Shown here piece by piece: positions 8,760 through 18,031 of a DNA stretch of 64,000 nucleotides; within the stretch, counting starts at the first letter, position 1, and each line of letters opens with the position of its first letter. The DNA comes from CAZKWG01 sp964615375 (GTDB taxonomy: Bacteria; Myxococcota_A; UBA796; CAZKWG01): positions 1 to 64,000 of the forward strand of contig CAZTOW010000038.1 of the NCBI GenBank assembly GCA_964615375.1. Reading direction: 5' to 3'. The notes beneath the pieces are model-generated. The model ran no database searches. It had not been told where the DNA came from and saw only the letters and a program-made list of their open reading frames with translations. The position numbers and the translations under genes are program-made.

Positions 8760-9569
8760 ATGAGTTCAAAGCCTGTCCCCGGTCTCGGCGCCGCGGGCGC
8801 GCTGGCCGCTGGCTGGCGCGCGATGCTGGAGCACCCCTCGGTGACCTTCGTCGCCGTGCTGCTCTACACGGCCGCCTTCGTGCCCCTGCACTTCATCGGC
8901 GAGTCCATCGAGACGGTGCAGTCGGTGGAGGGCGGGCAGGCGGCGCTCATCAAGCTGGTGCTCTACCAGATGGGCGCGCTGCTGGGGGTCTCGGCCATCG
9001 TCGGGCCCCTGTTCACGGCGCTGGCGGTCTACGTCGGCAAGCGGAGCAACGAGGGCGACCCTGGCGACCTCTACGGGGCGATGAACTTCTCGCTGGCCCG
9101 CTACGCGCGCATCTTCTTCTGGTATCTGGTCGTCCAGATCAGCGTGCAGCTCGGGCTCCAGCTCATCGTGCTGCCGGGGATCCTGTTCTTCCAGATGTAC
9201 GCCTTCGTCGTGCCGGTGCTCTGCCTGGAGAAGGAGCGCTGGCCGCTGGACCGCAGCAAGCGGCTCACGCGCGGGCGGCGGCGCAGCATCTTCCTGGTGC
9301 TGCTGCCCTGGCTGCTGATCTACGTGGGCTTCGGCGTGCTGGACCTGTTCGGGCAGGTGCAGGCCGCGGTGACGGCGGTGACGGGCGATGAGAACCCCTC
9401 GCGGGCGGCGATGTCGGTGGCCTGGTTCTTCGCCGAGGGGCTGAGGTCGCTCTACGAGTTCTGGATGACGACGGCGCTCTACTTCCTCTACGACGAGCGC
9501 ATTCAACGCATCCTGGCCGCCCGCGCCGAGAAGGCGGCCACGGACGCGGCCGCGGAAGCGGCGACCTGA
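8760..9569 (+). CDS. Integral membrane protein (269 aa)
   Basis: A 269-residue inner-membrane protein with about five hydrophobic segments (near residues 30-45, 65-95, 115-155, 175-195 and 235-250) and a basic stretch KRLTRGRRRS between two of them. The layout resembles the membrane domain of DUF975/glycerophosphodiesterase-type proteins, but no catalytic motif is present. The ATG at 8760 gives MSSKPVPGLGAAG; an upstream ATG at 8733 lies before the inverted repeat. It abuts or overlaps mfd depending on where mfd starts. Function unknown. Confidence 0.8.
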   Translation: MSSKPVPGLGAAGALAAGWRAMLEHPSVTFVAVLLYTAAFVPLHFIGESIETVQSVEGGQAALIKLVLYQMGALLGVSAIVGPLFTALAVYVGKRSNEGDPGDLYGAMNFSLARYARIFFWYLVVQISVQLGLQLIVLPGILFFQMYAFVVPVLCLEKERWPLDRSKRLTRGRRRSIFLVLLPWLLIYVGFGVLDLFGQVQAAVTAVTGDENPSRAAMSVAWFFAEGLRSLYEFWMTTALYFLYDERIQRILAARAEKAATDAAAEAAT

Positions 9570-9636
9570 GCCTGGGGCCACGGCGCTGAGCGAGGCCTTC
9601 CTCCAGCAGATCCCGCGCCTCGCGCGGGGCGGGAGC

Positions 9637-12600
9637 GTGCTCTCCGGGCTGTGCGGGGGCGCGCCGGCCTGGGCGCTGGCCTCCCTCGTGCGGGCCGAGC
9701 TCGCCGAGCGGGGCGGGCACCTGCCGCTGGTGGTGGTGGTGCCGCGGCACGAGGAGGCGCGGAGGCTGGCGGAAGAGCTGGCCTTCTACCTGCAAGACCT
9801 CGTCCCGGTCGCCCTCTTCCCGGCGGACGACGTGCGGCCCTACGAGGGCCTCTCCCCGCACCCGGAGATCCCGCGGCAGCGGCTCGTGGCGCTGGACCTG
9901 CTGGAGCGCGGCGTGCCGGCGGTCATCGTGGCGACGGCGCGCGCGCTGATGCACCGGGTCCTGACGCCCGAGGCCCTGCGCGCCCACCGGGTGGAGCTTC
10001 GCCCCGGCCAGCGCCTGGACCGCGCGGCCTTCCTGCGCCAGCTCACGGACTGGGGATACCTGGCCTCGCACCTGAGCGACGAGCCGGGGACCTTCTCCGC
10101 GCGGGGCGAGCTCATCGACCTCTGGCCGGCGGGCCGCGCCGAGCCCTGGCGCGTGGGCCTCTTCGACGACGAGATCGAGGATCTCCGCCAGCTCGACCCT
10201 CAGACCCAGCGCTCCCACGGCAAGCCCGCCGCGCGCCTGCGCGTCCTGCCCGCGCGCGAGGCCGTGCTGACCCCCGACGCGCTCAGCCGGGTGGCGAGCC
10301 GGCTCATGGCCGGGGTGGACGCGACCGGGGGCGGGCAGAAGCTGCGCCGCCGCGTGCTGGAGGACCTGCGCGAGGGGCTCTGGTTCCCGGGGGCCGAGGA
10401 CTACCTGCCCGCCCTCCACACGCTGGGGAGCCCGCTGGTCTACGCCCGTCACCTCGCGGTCGTCGGGCTCGAGGAGGTCCGCGAGGAGCTCTCCCGCTTC
10501 GATCAGCTCGTCGAGACCCGCGCCTGCGCCGGGACCGGCGAGCTCCCGCTCTGCGCCCCCGAGGAGCGCTACCTGCGCGCCGCCGAGGTGGAGCGCGGGC
10601 TCGAGGCCGCGCTGCGCCTGGAGCGCTTCGCCCCGGACGCCCCGCAGCTCGACGCCCGCGACAACCTCCCCCTGCGCGTGGGGACCGGTGAGCTCGCGCC
10701 CGTGGCCGAGCGCCTGCGCGCCTGGCTGGACGAGGGCTTCCAGCTGGTCTTCGCCGTGGAGAGCCTGGCCCGCGCCGAGCGCCTGCGCGCCCTGCTGGAG
10801 CCGCACCGCCTCCGCCCGCGCACCCTCCCCCCCGCCGAGCTGCCGCCCCCCGGCGTCCCCGGGCTCTGGATCGGCGAGCTCTCCCGAGGGTTCCACGCCC
10901 CGCGCTCGCGCCTCGCCGTGGTCGCCGCCGACGAGCTCTTCGGCCAGCGCACCCACACGAAGCCCACCCGCACCCTCCGCGAGGCGGTGGTCACCAGCTT
11001 CGCCCAGCTCAAGAGCGGCGATCTCGTGGTCCACGCGCGCCACGGCATCGGCCGCTTCGAGGGCCTCGCCCGCCTGCCGGTGCAGATGACCGAGGACGTC
11101 TGGGGCTTCGAGCGCGCGAAGGAGAAGATCGAGCAGGACTTCGTCATCGTCTCCTACCGGGAGGGCGACCGCCTCTACCTGCCGGTCACGCGCATCGACG
11201 AGCTCGCCCGCTACCAGTCGGTGGGCTCAGACGCGCCGAAGCTGGACAAGCTGGGCGGGGACTCCTGGGCGAAGCGCAAGGCCAAGGTCAAGGATCGCGT
11301 GCTGGCGATGGCCAGCGAGCTGCTCCGCGCCCACGCCCTGCGCGCGGTCGCCCACAGCCACGCCTTCGAGGGCCTGCCCGAGCTCTACCAGCAGTTCGAG
11401 CAGACCTTCCCCCACGTCGAGACCCCGGATCAGGAGGCGGCGATCCGCGACGTGCTGGAGGACCTGGCCCGCCCCGAGCCCATGGACCGCCTCATCATCG
11501 GCGACGTGGGCTTCGGCAAGACCGAGGTCGCCATGCGCGCGGCGATGCGGGTGGTGCTGGACGGCTATCAGGTGGTGGTGCTCTGCCCGACCACGGTGCT
11601 GGCCTGGCAGCACTTCGAGACCTTCAAGCAGCGCTTCGCCGACCTCCCCGTCGAGGTCGAGCTGCTCTGCCGCCTGCGCAGCCCGCGCGAGGCCCGGGAG
11701 GTCGAGGAGCGCCTGGCGGCCGGGCGGGTGGACATCCTCGTCGGCACCACCTCCGTGCTCGGCCGCACTCTTCGCTTCCGCAAGCTCGGGCTGATGGTGG
11801 TGGACGAGGAGCACCGCTTCGGCGTGAAGCAGAAGGAGAAGCTCAAAAAACTCGCGACCGACGTGGACATGCTCTCCATGAGCGCCACGCCCATCCCGCG
11901 CACGCTGCACATGGCGCTGACCGGGCTGCGCAAGGTGAGCCTGATCGCCACGCCCCCCGCCGAGCGCCAGTCCATCCGCACCCGGGTCGCCCGCTACAGC
12001 GAGCCCCTCATCCGCGAGGAGATCCTCCACGAGCTCCAGCGCGGCGGCCAGGTCTTCTTCGTCCACAACCGGATCGCGGGCCTGGAGGGCGTCGCCGCCC
12101 GCATCCAGGAGCTGGTGCCCGAGGCTCGCGTCGCCTGGGCCCACGGGCAGATGGACGCGACCCGGCTGGAGGACATCCTCATCGACTTCCTGCGGCACAA
12201 GGTCAACGTCCTGGTCTGCACCTCGATCATCGAGAGCGGCATCGACATGCCCAACGTCAACACGATGATCGTGGACCGCTCCGACCAGCTCGGGCTCGCC
12301 CAGCTCTACCAGCTCCGCGGGCGGGTGGGGCGCGGGTCCACGCGCGGCCACTGCACCCTGCTCATCCCCGAGGGCGGGGTCTCCGCCGAGGCGTTGCGCC
12401 GGCTCCAGGTGCTCCAGGAGAACACCGAGCTGGGGGCCGGATTCGCCATCGCCAACGCCGATCTCGAGCTGCGCGGGGCGGGCAACCTGCTGGGCGCGGA
12501 GCAGCACGGCCAGATCGAGGCGGTGGGCCTGGACACCTACCTGGAGCTGCTGGAGGAGGCGGTCGCCGAGGTCCACGGCGAGCTGGCCCGCCACCGCATC

Positions 12601-13074
12601 GACCCCGAGATCGAGATCCCCGTCCCCGCCCTGCTGCCCGAGAGCTATGTCCCCGACCTGGAGGATCGGCTGGTCGAGTACCGCCGCCTCGCCGTCACCC
12701 GCTCGGTCGAGCAGGTGCGCGAGCTCCTGGACGCCTGGGAAGACCGCTACGGCCGCCCGCCGCCCGAGGTGCTCAACCTGGGCTGGATCGCCGAGTGCAA
12801 GGCGCGCTGCCGCGAGCTGGGGATCCAGCGCGTCCACTGGCTGAAGGTGCGGGTGGTGCTGGACTTTCACGAGAGCACGACCGTGGACCCCGCCCGCATC
12901 GCCCGGCTGCTCGCCACGGAGCCGGGGCGCTTCGGCCTCCCCCGTCGGCGCGTGGTCAGCGGCGCGGCCGAGGCGAAGCCCGAGCCCTGGCGCCTGGAGG
13001 TCCGCTTCACCCCTCAGGAGGGCGAGGTCCCCTTCCGATTTCTCCACTTCGTGTTCGAAAAACTAGGTGGATGA
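9637..13074 (+). CDS. mfd: Transcription-repair coupling factor Mfd
   Basis: At least 1145 residues. Mfd removes RNA polymerase stalled at DNA lesions and recruits UvrA. Domains: UvrB-like N-terminus; CarD-like polymerase-interaction domain at about 455 (SGDLVVHARHGIGRFEGL); RecG-like helicase with Walker A GDVGFGKTE at about 622 and DEEH box at about 722; C-terminal TRCF domain. GTG 9637 cuts into the expected N-terminus: the frame is open upstream, and GLSGS-like family context suggests a start nearer 9586, where only CTG is available. So the true start is unclear, and it may use a rare start codon or overlap the preceding gene. The 3' end overlaps a convergent acetyltransferase by 12 bases. 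Confidence 0.97.
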   Translation: MLSGLCGGAPAWALASLVRAELAERGGHLPLVVVVPRHEEARRLAEELAFYLQDLVPVALFPADDVRPYEGLSPHPEIPRQRLVALDLLERGVPAVIVATARALMHRVLTPEALRAHRVELRPGQRLDRAAFLRQLTDWGYLASHLSDEPGTFSARGELIDLWPAGRAEPWRVGLFDDEIEDLRQLDPQTQRSHGKPAARLRVLPAREAVLTPDALSRVASRLMAGVDATGGGQKLRRRVLEDLREGLWFPGAEDYLPALHTLGSPLVYARHLAVVGLEEVREELSRFDQLVETRACAGTGELPLCAPEERYLRAAEVERGLEAALRLERFAPDAPQLDARDNLPLRVGTGELAPVAERLRAWLDEGFQLVFAVESLARAERLRALLEPHRLRPRTLPPAELPPPGVPGLWIGELSRGFHAPRSRLAVVAADELFGQRTHTKPTRTLREAVVTSFAQLKSGDLVVHARHGIGRFEGLARLPVQMTEDVWGFERAKEKIEQDFVIVSYREGDRLYLPVTRIDELARYQSVGSDAPKLDKLGGDSWAKRKAKVKDRVLAMASELLRAHALRAVAHSHAFEGLPELYQQFEQTFPHVETPDQEAAIRDVLEDLARPEPMDRLIIGDVGFGKTEVAMRAAMRVVLDGYQVVVLCPTTVLAWQHFETFKQRFADLPVEVELLCRLRSPREAREVEERLAAGRVDILVGTTSVLGRTLRFRKLGLMVVDEEHRFGVKQKEKLKKLATDVDMLSMSATPIPRTLHMALTGLRKVSLIATPPAERQSIRTRVARYSEPLIREEILHELQRGGQVFFVHNRIAGLEGVAARIQELVPEARVAWAHGQMDATRLEDILIDFLRHKVNVLVCTSIIESGIDMPNVNTMIVDRSDQLGLAQLYQLRGRVGRGSTRGHCTLLIPEGGVSAEALRRLQVLQENTELGAGFAIANADLELRGAGNLLGAEQHGQIEAVGLDTYLELLEEAVAEVHGELARHRIDPEIEIPVPALLPESYVPDLEDRLVEYRRLAVTRSVEQVRELLDAWEDRYGRPPPEVLNLGWIAECKARCRELGIQRVHWLKVRVVLDFHESTTVDPARIARLLATEPGRFGLPRRRVVSGAAEAKPEPWRLEVRFTPQEGEVPFRFLHFVFEKLGG

Positions 13075-13638
13075 GCCCCGCGCCGCCCGCGCCGCCTCCC
13101 AGTCCTCGCGCAGGACGCCGAAGTCCAGCATGTCGTGATAGCGCCCGTGCCGGAAGATGGCCTGCCTCCGGCGCCCCTCCAGCTGGAAACCGTTCCGCAG
13201 GAGGTGACGCGCGCTGCGCTCGTTGTAGGCGATGACCTCGCTCTGGACGCGGTGCAGGTTCAGCGTGTCGAAGGCGTACTCCAGCATCAGCGCCTTGGCC
13301 TCGGTGCCGTAGCCCCGGCCCCAGCAGTCCCGCTCGCCGATGAGCGAGCCGGTGGTCCCCGTGCGGTTGAGCCAGTCCAGCTTGATGAAGCCGGTGGTGC
13401 CGATGAAGCGGTCGGCCTCATGGAGCACGATGGCCAGATGGATCTCGGCAGGCAGCGGTCGACGATCGTGGCTCTGATGCCACGCCTGCTCGCCCACGAG
13501 GTCGATGGGGCGGACGTTGGCGACCAGCCCACGGATCTCCGGATCGTTGATCCAGACCTGACAGACGGGCAGGTCCGCTGCCTCGACTGGCCTCAGGTAG
13601 AGGTGCTCGCCGATCAGGAATCGAACGGGTATCGCCAT
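13063..13638 (-). CDS. RimJ/RimL-type GNAT acetyltransferase
   Basis: A 191-residue GNAT_3 family N-acetyltransferase. LYLRPVEAADL at the start, the acetyl-CoA loop in GRGYGTEAKALMLEYAF near residue 107 and the ENxxS-like turn AYNERSARHLLRNGF near 137 are typical of ribosomal-protein or amino-acid N-acetyltransferases. Substrate cannot be told. It converges on mfd with a 12-base overlap of coding ends. Confidence 0.9.
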   Translation of the reverse strand: MAIPVRFLIGEHLYLRPVEAADLPVCQVWINDPEIRGLVANVRPIDLVGEQAWHQSHDRRPLPAEIHLAIVLHEADRFIGTTGFIKLDWLNRTGTTGSLIGERDCWGRGYGTEAKALMLEYAFDTLNLHRVQSEVIAYNERSARHLLRNGFQLEGRRRQAIFRHGRYHDMLDFGVLREDWEAARAARGSST

Positions 13639-13694
13639 GTACGCTGGTGCCCTCGGGTCGCGTGATGTTAGGCTTGCGCGGTCAGGATGCTCAC

Positions 13695-15722
13695 ATGCGC
13701 CAGAGTGTACACCGAGAGCTGCCCCTCGTCCTCCTCCTCGGGCTCCCCCTCGCGGGCTGCGTGCCGGAGCCCGGGCTCAACGGCCCGGATCGCGCCGAGC
13801 CGACCACGGCGACAGGGCCGTGCTTCGAGGCCGATCTCACGGACGGGATCCAGGACGGAGACGAGATCGTCGTCGTGTTCTCCTGCTTCAACCAGCAGGG
13901 CGCGCTGGACCCGCTGGAGGCCACGGTGGTCTGGCTGGCCACCAGCGAGGACGTGGAGTCCCTGGTCGAGGCCGCCAACGAGACCCTGGTGACCTTCGAC
14001 GTGGTCTACGGGCTGGAGGTCGGCGCGCGCCTGCTCTCCTCGGAGGAGAAGCCGCTCTCCCGCGCGCTGGACCTCGTGGTGGAGGCCATGGACGCCGGGC
14101 TGGTGGGGCCAGGGGTCGGGATCCTGCGCGAGGGCGCCGACGCCATGGCCACCTGCGAGGAGCGCGACAACCGCGGGGACTGCAGCGTGCCCCGCCTCAC
14201 GCTGGCCCTCCTGGACACCGACGTCCCCGATCAGCTGGGCACGGTGCTGGACGCCGTGAGCACGGGCACCACCGAGGAGCAGCGCGCGGACATGCTGAAG
14301 AGCACCGCCGCCCTGCTCGAGGCCACCAGCACGCTCAACGCGGACAAGATCCAGCCCGGCAACGATCTGCTGAACCTGGGCCAGCTCCTGGTGGACGTCC
14401 CGGTGGGCGAGACCGAGTCCCCCATCGAGGAGCTCCTGCCCTACGTGGTCACGCTGCTGGACGACGACATCGACGGCGACGGCGACCAGGACCGCAACCC
14501 CGACGACGACAACCTCCTGGCCGCCATCGCCCGGCCCATCGCCGGGATCTGGAACGAGCGCGACCGGCAGGGCAAGTGCGCGCTGGACTACGTCCCCGAA
14601 GAGCTGGTGACGGTGTTCACGACGAACAGCGCGGGCGAGAACGTCGGCTGGGAAGGCGAGAACGTGCTGGATGAGCTGCTGGCGGCGTCGGCCGACCTGA
14701 CCAGCGACCTGAGCCTGCTCACGACCGAGCTCACGCTCCCGGGCGAGGAGGAGCCGTCCACGCTCCTCGAGCTCGTGCTGGACGTGCTGGACAGCGTCTA
14801 CCTCTCGGGCGCCGACCCCACGGAGCTCGTGCCGCAGATGGGTGAGCTCCTCGAGCCGGTCTGCGGCGAGGACAGCACGGTCGCGCTCTGCGACCTGCTC
14901 AACGACGTCTTCCCGCCGATGGAGGCGCTCATCGGCATGACGCCGAACACGACGGGCGTGCTGCTGGCCGTCGTCTACGCGGTCCACCAGACGGTCGACG
15001 TGGCGGAGCTGCTGCCGGTCGCCGAGATCCTGCTGGAGCTGGACCTGATCAACGAGACGCGCGGGCTCACGGTGGCGGCGCTCCAGAACGACGCCATCAG
15101 CACGATGCTGCCCATGGTCCCGGTCTTCATCGACACGGAGCTCGGTCGGCTGCGGCCGGCGGCCCAGGCGGTGCAGAAGCTCGGGCTCACGCTGCTGATC
15201 GAGCAGGACTTCGACGGGGACGGCGTGGGCGTGGTGCCGGCGACCATCCCGCTGGACCTGGCCCGCCACATGCTGCACCCGGAGTACCCGGGGGCGGACC
15301 TGGACCTCGTGCTGGGCACGCTCGGCCAGCGGATGCAGGACGAGGACAGCGGGCTCTACCCGGACAACCTGCTCGGGCTCCTGGGCGAGGTCACCGACGC
15401 GCTCGGCGAGGTGGAGATCGACCTCGAGGAGAAGGCCCGGGACCTCCTGGAGAACGAGGACCTGTGGGGCTCGGCCCTGGTGGTGCTCGCCAACCCGGAG
15501 CTCGCCGACCTCCTGGCCCCGGTCGAGGGGCGCGAAGGCGCGCTCTGGTTCCTCTATGACCTGATCGAGGGTGGGACCCTCGACGAGATCCTCTCGCTGA
15601 CCGCCGACCTCCTCGACCTCCTGGTGGACAACGGGCTCATCGACCCGGGCACCGAGGAGGCGGAGCCCTCGGACGCGCGCTCCCCGCTCTCTGCTCTTTC
15701 CCCTGTCGCGGAAGCTCCATGA
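13695..15722 (+). CDS. Large lipoprotein of unknown function
   Basis: A 675-residue predicted lipoprotein: signal LPLVLLLGLPLAGC with lipobox LAGC, mature N-terminal Cys near residue 22. The body is acidic and Leu-rich, with a DDDIDGDGDQDRNPDDD stretch (calcium-binding-like Asp/Gly repeats) near residue 255 and helical segments after. No enzyme motif. ATG 13695 is chosen because it starts the signal peptide; an upstream ATG at 13647 adds a charged tail. It overlaps the FadL-like gene by ATGA, first of a four-gene coupled set. Likely a cell-surface or periplasmic partner of the outer-membrane protein. Confidence 0.85.
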   Translation: MRQSVHRELPLVLLLGLPLAGCVPEPGLNGPDRAEPTTATGPCFEADLTDGIQDGDEIVVVFSCFNQQGALDPLEATVVWLATSEDVESLVEAANETLVTFDVVYGLEVGARLLSSEEKPLSRALDLVVEAMDAGLVGPGVGILREGADAMATCEERDNRGDCSVPRLTLALLDTDVPDQLGTVLDAVSTGTTEEQRADMLKSTAALLEATSTLNADKIQPGNDLLNLGQLLVDVPVGETESPIEELLPYVVTLLDDDIDGDGDQDRNPDDDNLLAAIARPIAGIWNERDRQGKCALDYVPEELVTVFTTNSAGENVGWEGENVLDELLAASADLTSDLSLLTTELTLPGEEEPSTLLELVLDVLDSVYLSGADPTELVPQMGELLEPVCGEDSTVALCDLLNDVFPPMEALIGMTPNTTGVLLAVVYAVHQTVDVAELLPVAEILLELDLINETRGLTVAALQNDAISTMLPMVPVFIDTELGRLRPAAQAVQKLGLTLLIEQDFDGDGVGVVPATIPLDLARHMLHPEYPGADLDLVLGTLGQRMQDEDSGLYPDNLLGLLGEVTDALGEVEIDLEEKARDLLENEDLWGSALVVLANPELADLLAPVEGREGALWFLYDLIEGGTLDEILSLTADLLDLLVDNGLIDPGTEEAEPSDARSPLSALSPVAEAP

Positions 15723-18031
15723 ACCTCCTGCTGCTCGCTGGTCTCTCCTCGCTCTCGAGCGTGGCGAACGCCTCCATCCCCGATCTCGTCGGCATGGGGC
15801 CGTCGAACATCTCGATGGGGAGCGCGTCCACCGCCCTCGCCAACGACGCTTACGGCGCCTACTACAACCCCGCGGGCATCGGCCAGGCCCGGCGCATCAC
15901 GATGGCCGCGGCCCCCATCCTCGGTCAGGCCATGCTCGGGGACTTCTCCGGCATCGTCTACGACACGAACGGGGACGGGCTGCTCCAGGACACGCTGGGC
16001 TTCCCCGACTACGGGCCGGTGGGCACGGACTACCGGACGTCCACGGACGCCGGCACCTCGCCCTTCTACACGAGCGGCGTGCAGTTCGGCATCGTCCTGC
16101 CGGTCTGGCACGTCATGGCCATCGGCATCACCGGCTACCTGCCCAGCGACGCCCTGATGCGGGTCTCGGTCGCGGACCCCTCCATCCCCTACTACGTGAT
16201 GTTCGCCGACCGGAACAACCGCTTCGCGGTGAGCCCGGCCCTCTCCATCCACCCCATGCAGGGCCTGTACCTGGGCGTGGGCGCGCAGGTGATGGCGGGC
16301 ATCCAGGCGGACGCCACCCTGTCCACGCACGCCAACGTGAGCGCCTTCTCCAGCGAGGAGGGCGCGCCCGCGGTGGACGCGCAGATCCAGGCGGACATCG
16401 ACCAGCTCGACGTGGCCATCACCCCGGACCTGCGGCTGAACGGGGGCCTGATCATCGACGCGAGCCTCCTGTCCAAGAGCCGCGACCCGGACAAGGTCAC
16501 CCGCCTCCAGCGGCACGCCATCGGGCTCAGCTGGCGCGGCGTGTGGCTGGCCAACACGAACGCCCACGTCACGGCGAACGTCACCGGGCAGGTGAAGTTC
16601 GACGACGAGACCCTGCTGCTCTCCCAGCTCGTGGAGGAGCCCATCGCGCTGGACATCGCCGGGCTCCAGGCCTTCTTCAACCCGCCCCAGGCCGCCTTCG
16701 GCCTGCGCACGGGCTTCGGCGACGTCCGCGACGGGACCAACACCCTGGAGAGCACCCCGCGCGTGCAGCTCACGGCGGACGCCACCTGGACGCAGTGGTC
16801 CAGCTTCCAGGAGACCACCGCCCCCGCGATGGAGCTGGTGATCGAGAGCCTGGAGGGCGTGGAGATGTCGGCGAACGTGGGCCAGGACTACGGCTCGCCC
16901 AAGTTCAAGGACACCATCAGCTACCGCGCCGGCATGCAGATCGCCACGGGCTCCTTCCTCACGAAGCCCGCCATCCAGGACATGCAGGTCAAGGTGCGCA
17001 TGGGCGCCCAGTGGGTGCCCACCCCGGTCCCCGCTCAGACGGGCAAGACCAACTACATGGACAGCGATCGGGTCGTGGGGACCGGCGGTCTCGGCTTCGA
17101 GATCGGCCGGCTCGCCCCCTTCGACGGGCTGCCCCCGGTCACGCAGGGCCCGATCAGCCTGGACATCGGCGGGCAGTACCACTACCTGCTGCCGCGCACC
17201 CAGGTCAAAGACGAGGATCTCATCCAGGACTCGAACGGTGACGGGATCCCGGAGTACATCCAGGGCTACCCGCTGAGCGGCGAGCTGACCAGCTACGGCG
17301 CCTACTGGGTGGTGACCGCCGGCCTCTCCATGCAGCTCGGCACCCCGCAGGAGCACCCGCGCCCGATCCGCAGCATGAAGGAGGGCCCCGTCGGCTTCCC
17401 GCAGCCCGCGCCTGAGGCGGTGGAGCCCGCGGGTGACGCCGCCGGGACCGAGCTCGGCGAGGGTGAGAGCGCGCTGGCCATCCCCGTCAACGCCGACGGC
17501 GAGCCCGATCCGGCCGATGACCGCAAGAGCCGCAAGGAGCGCCGCGCCGAGCGCAAGGCCGCCAAGGCCGCGGCGAAGGCCGAGGGCGCCGAGCCCGTCG
17601 AGGGCGCCGAGCCCGCCGAGGGCGCCGAGCCCGTCGAGGGCGCCGAGCCTGCCGAGGGCGCGGACACCGCCGCCCCCGCCGAGGGCGCCGAGCCCGCCGC
17701 CGAGGGCGCCGAGCCCGCCGCCGAGGAGCCCGGGAAGAAGGGCCGCCGCGGCAAGGGCAAGAAGGAGAAGACGGCCGAGGAGGGCGCCGAGCCCGCCGAG
17801 GGCGCCGCCCCCATCGAGGGCGCCGAGGGCCAGCCGGGAGACGAGGCGACCGCGCCCGACGCGGCGGATCCGCTCTACGCCCCCCTGGACGAGCCCGAGC
17901 CCAAGGCGAAGAAGAAAGAGAAGAAGAAGAAGAACAAGAAGGGTGAGGAGCCCCCGCCCGCGGAGGACAGCCTCCCCGAGTCCGATGACGCCGGCACCCC
18001 GCCCACCGACGACGCTGGAGTGACCCCATGA
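15719..18031 (+). CDS. FadL/OmpP1-like outer-membrane protein with GAEP-repeat tail
   Basis: A 770-residue protein. The first 560 residues look like an OmpP1/FadL/TodX beta-barrel: signal LLLLAGLSSLSSVANAS, then MGPSNISMGSASTALANDAY and YYNPAGIGQA, the family's N-terminal signature. After the barrel comes a tail of about 200 residues unlike it: a Lys/Arg-rich segment (RKSRKERRAERKAAKAAAK), tandem GAEP-V/A-E units, then KKKEKKKKNKKGEE. Barrel proteins normally end in an aromatic residue near the membrane, so this tail must sit in the periplasm or outside. Joined by ATGA overlaps to lipoprotein genes on both sides. Confidence 0.85.
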   Translation: MNLLLLAGLSSLSSVANASIPDLVGMGPSNISMGSASTALANDAYGAYYNPAGIGQARRITMAAAPILGQAMLGDFSGIVYDTNGDGLLQDTLGFPDYGPVGTDYRTSTDAGTSPFYTSGVQFGIVLPVWHVMAIGITGYLPSDALMRVSVADPSIPYYVMFADRNNRFAVSPALSIHPMQGLYLGVGAQVMAGIQADATLSTHANVSAFSSEEGAPAVDAQIQADIDQLDVAITPDLRLNGGLIIDASLLSKSRDPDKVTRLQRHAIGLSWRGVWLANTNAHVTANVTGQVKFDDETLLLSQLVEEPIALDIAGLQAFFNPPQAAFGLRTGFGDVRDGTNTLESTPRVQLTADATWTQWSSFQETTAPAMELVIESLEGVEMSANVGQDYGSPKFKDTISYRAGMQIATGSFLTKPAIQDMQVKVRMGAQWVPTPVPAQTGKTNYMDSDRVVGTGGLGFEIGRLAPFDGLPPVTQGPISLDIGGQYHYLLPRTQVKDEDLIQDSNGDGIPEYIQGYPLSGELTSYGAYWVVTAGLSMQLGTPQEHPRPIRSMKEGPVGFPQPAPEAVEPAGDAAGTELGEGESALAIPVNADGEPDPADDRKSRKERRAERKAAKAAAKAEGAEPVEGAEPAEGAEPVEGAEPAEGADTAAPAEGAEPAAEGAEPAAEEPGKKGRRGKGKKEKTAEEGAEPAEGAAPIEGAEGQPGDEATAPDAADPLYAPLDEPEPKAKKKEKKKKNKKGEEPPPAEDSLPESDDAGTPPTDDAGVTP

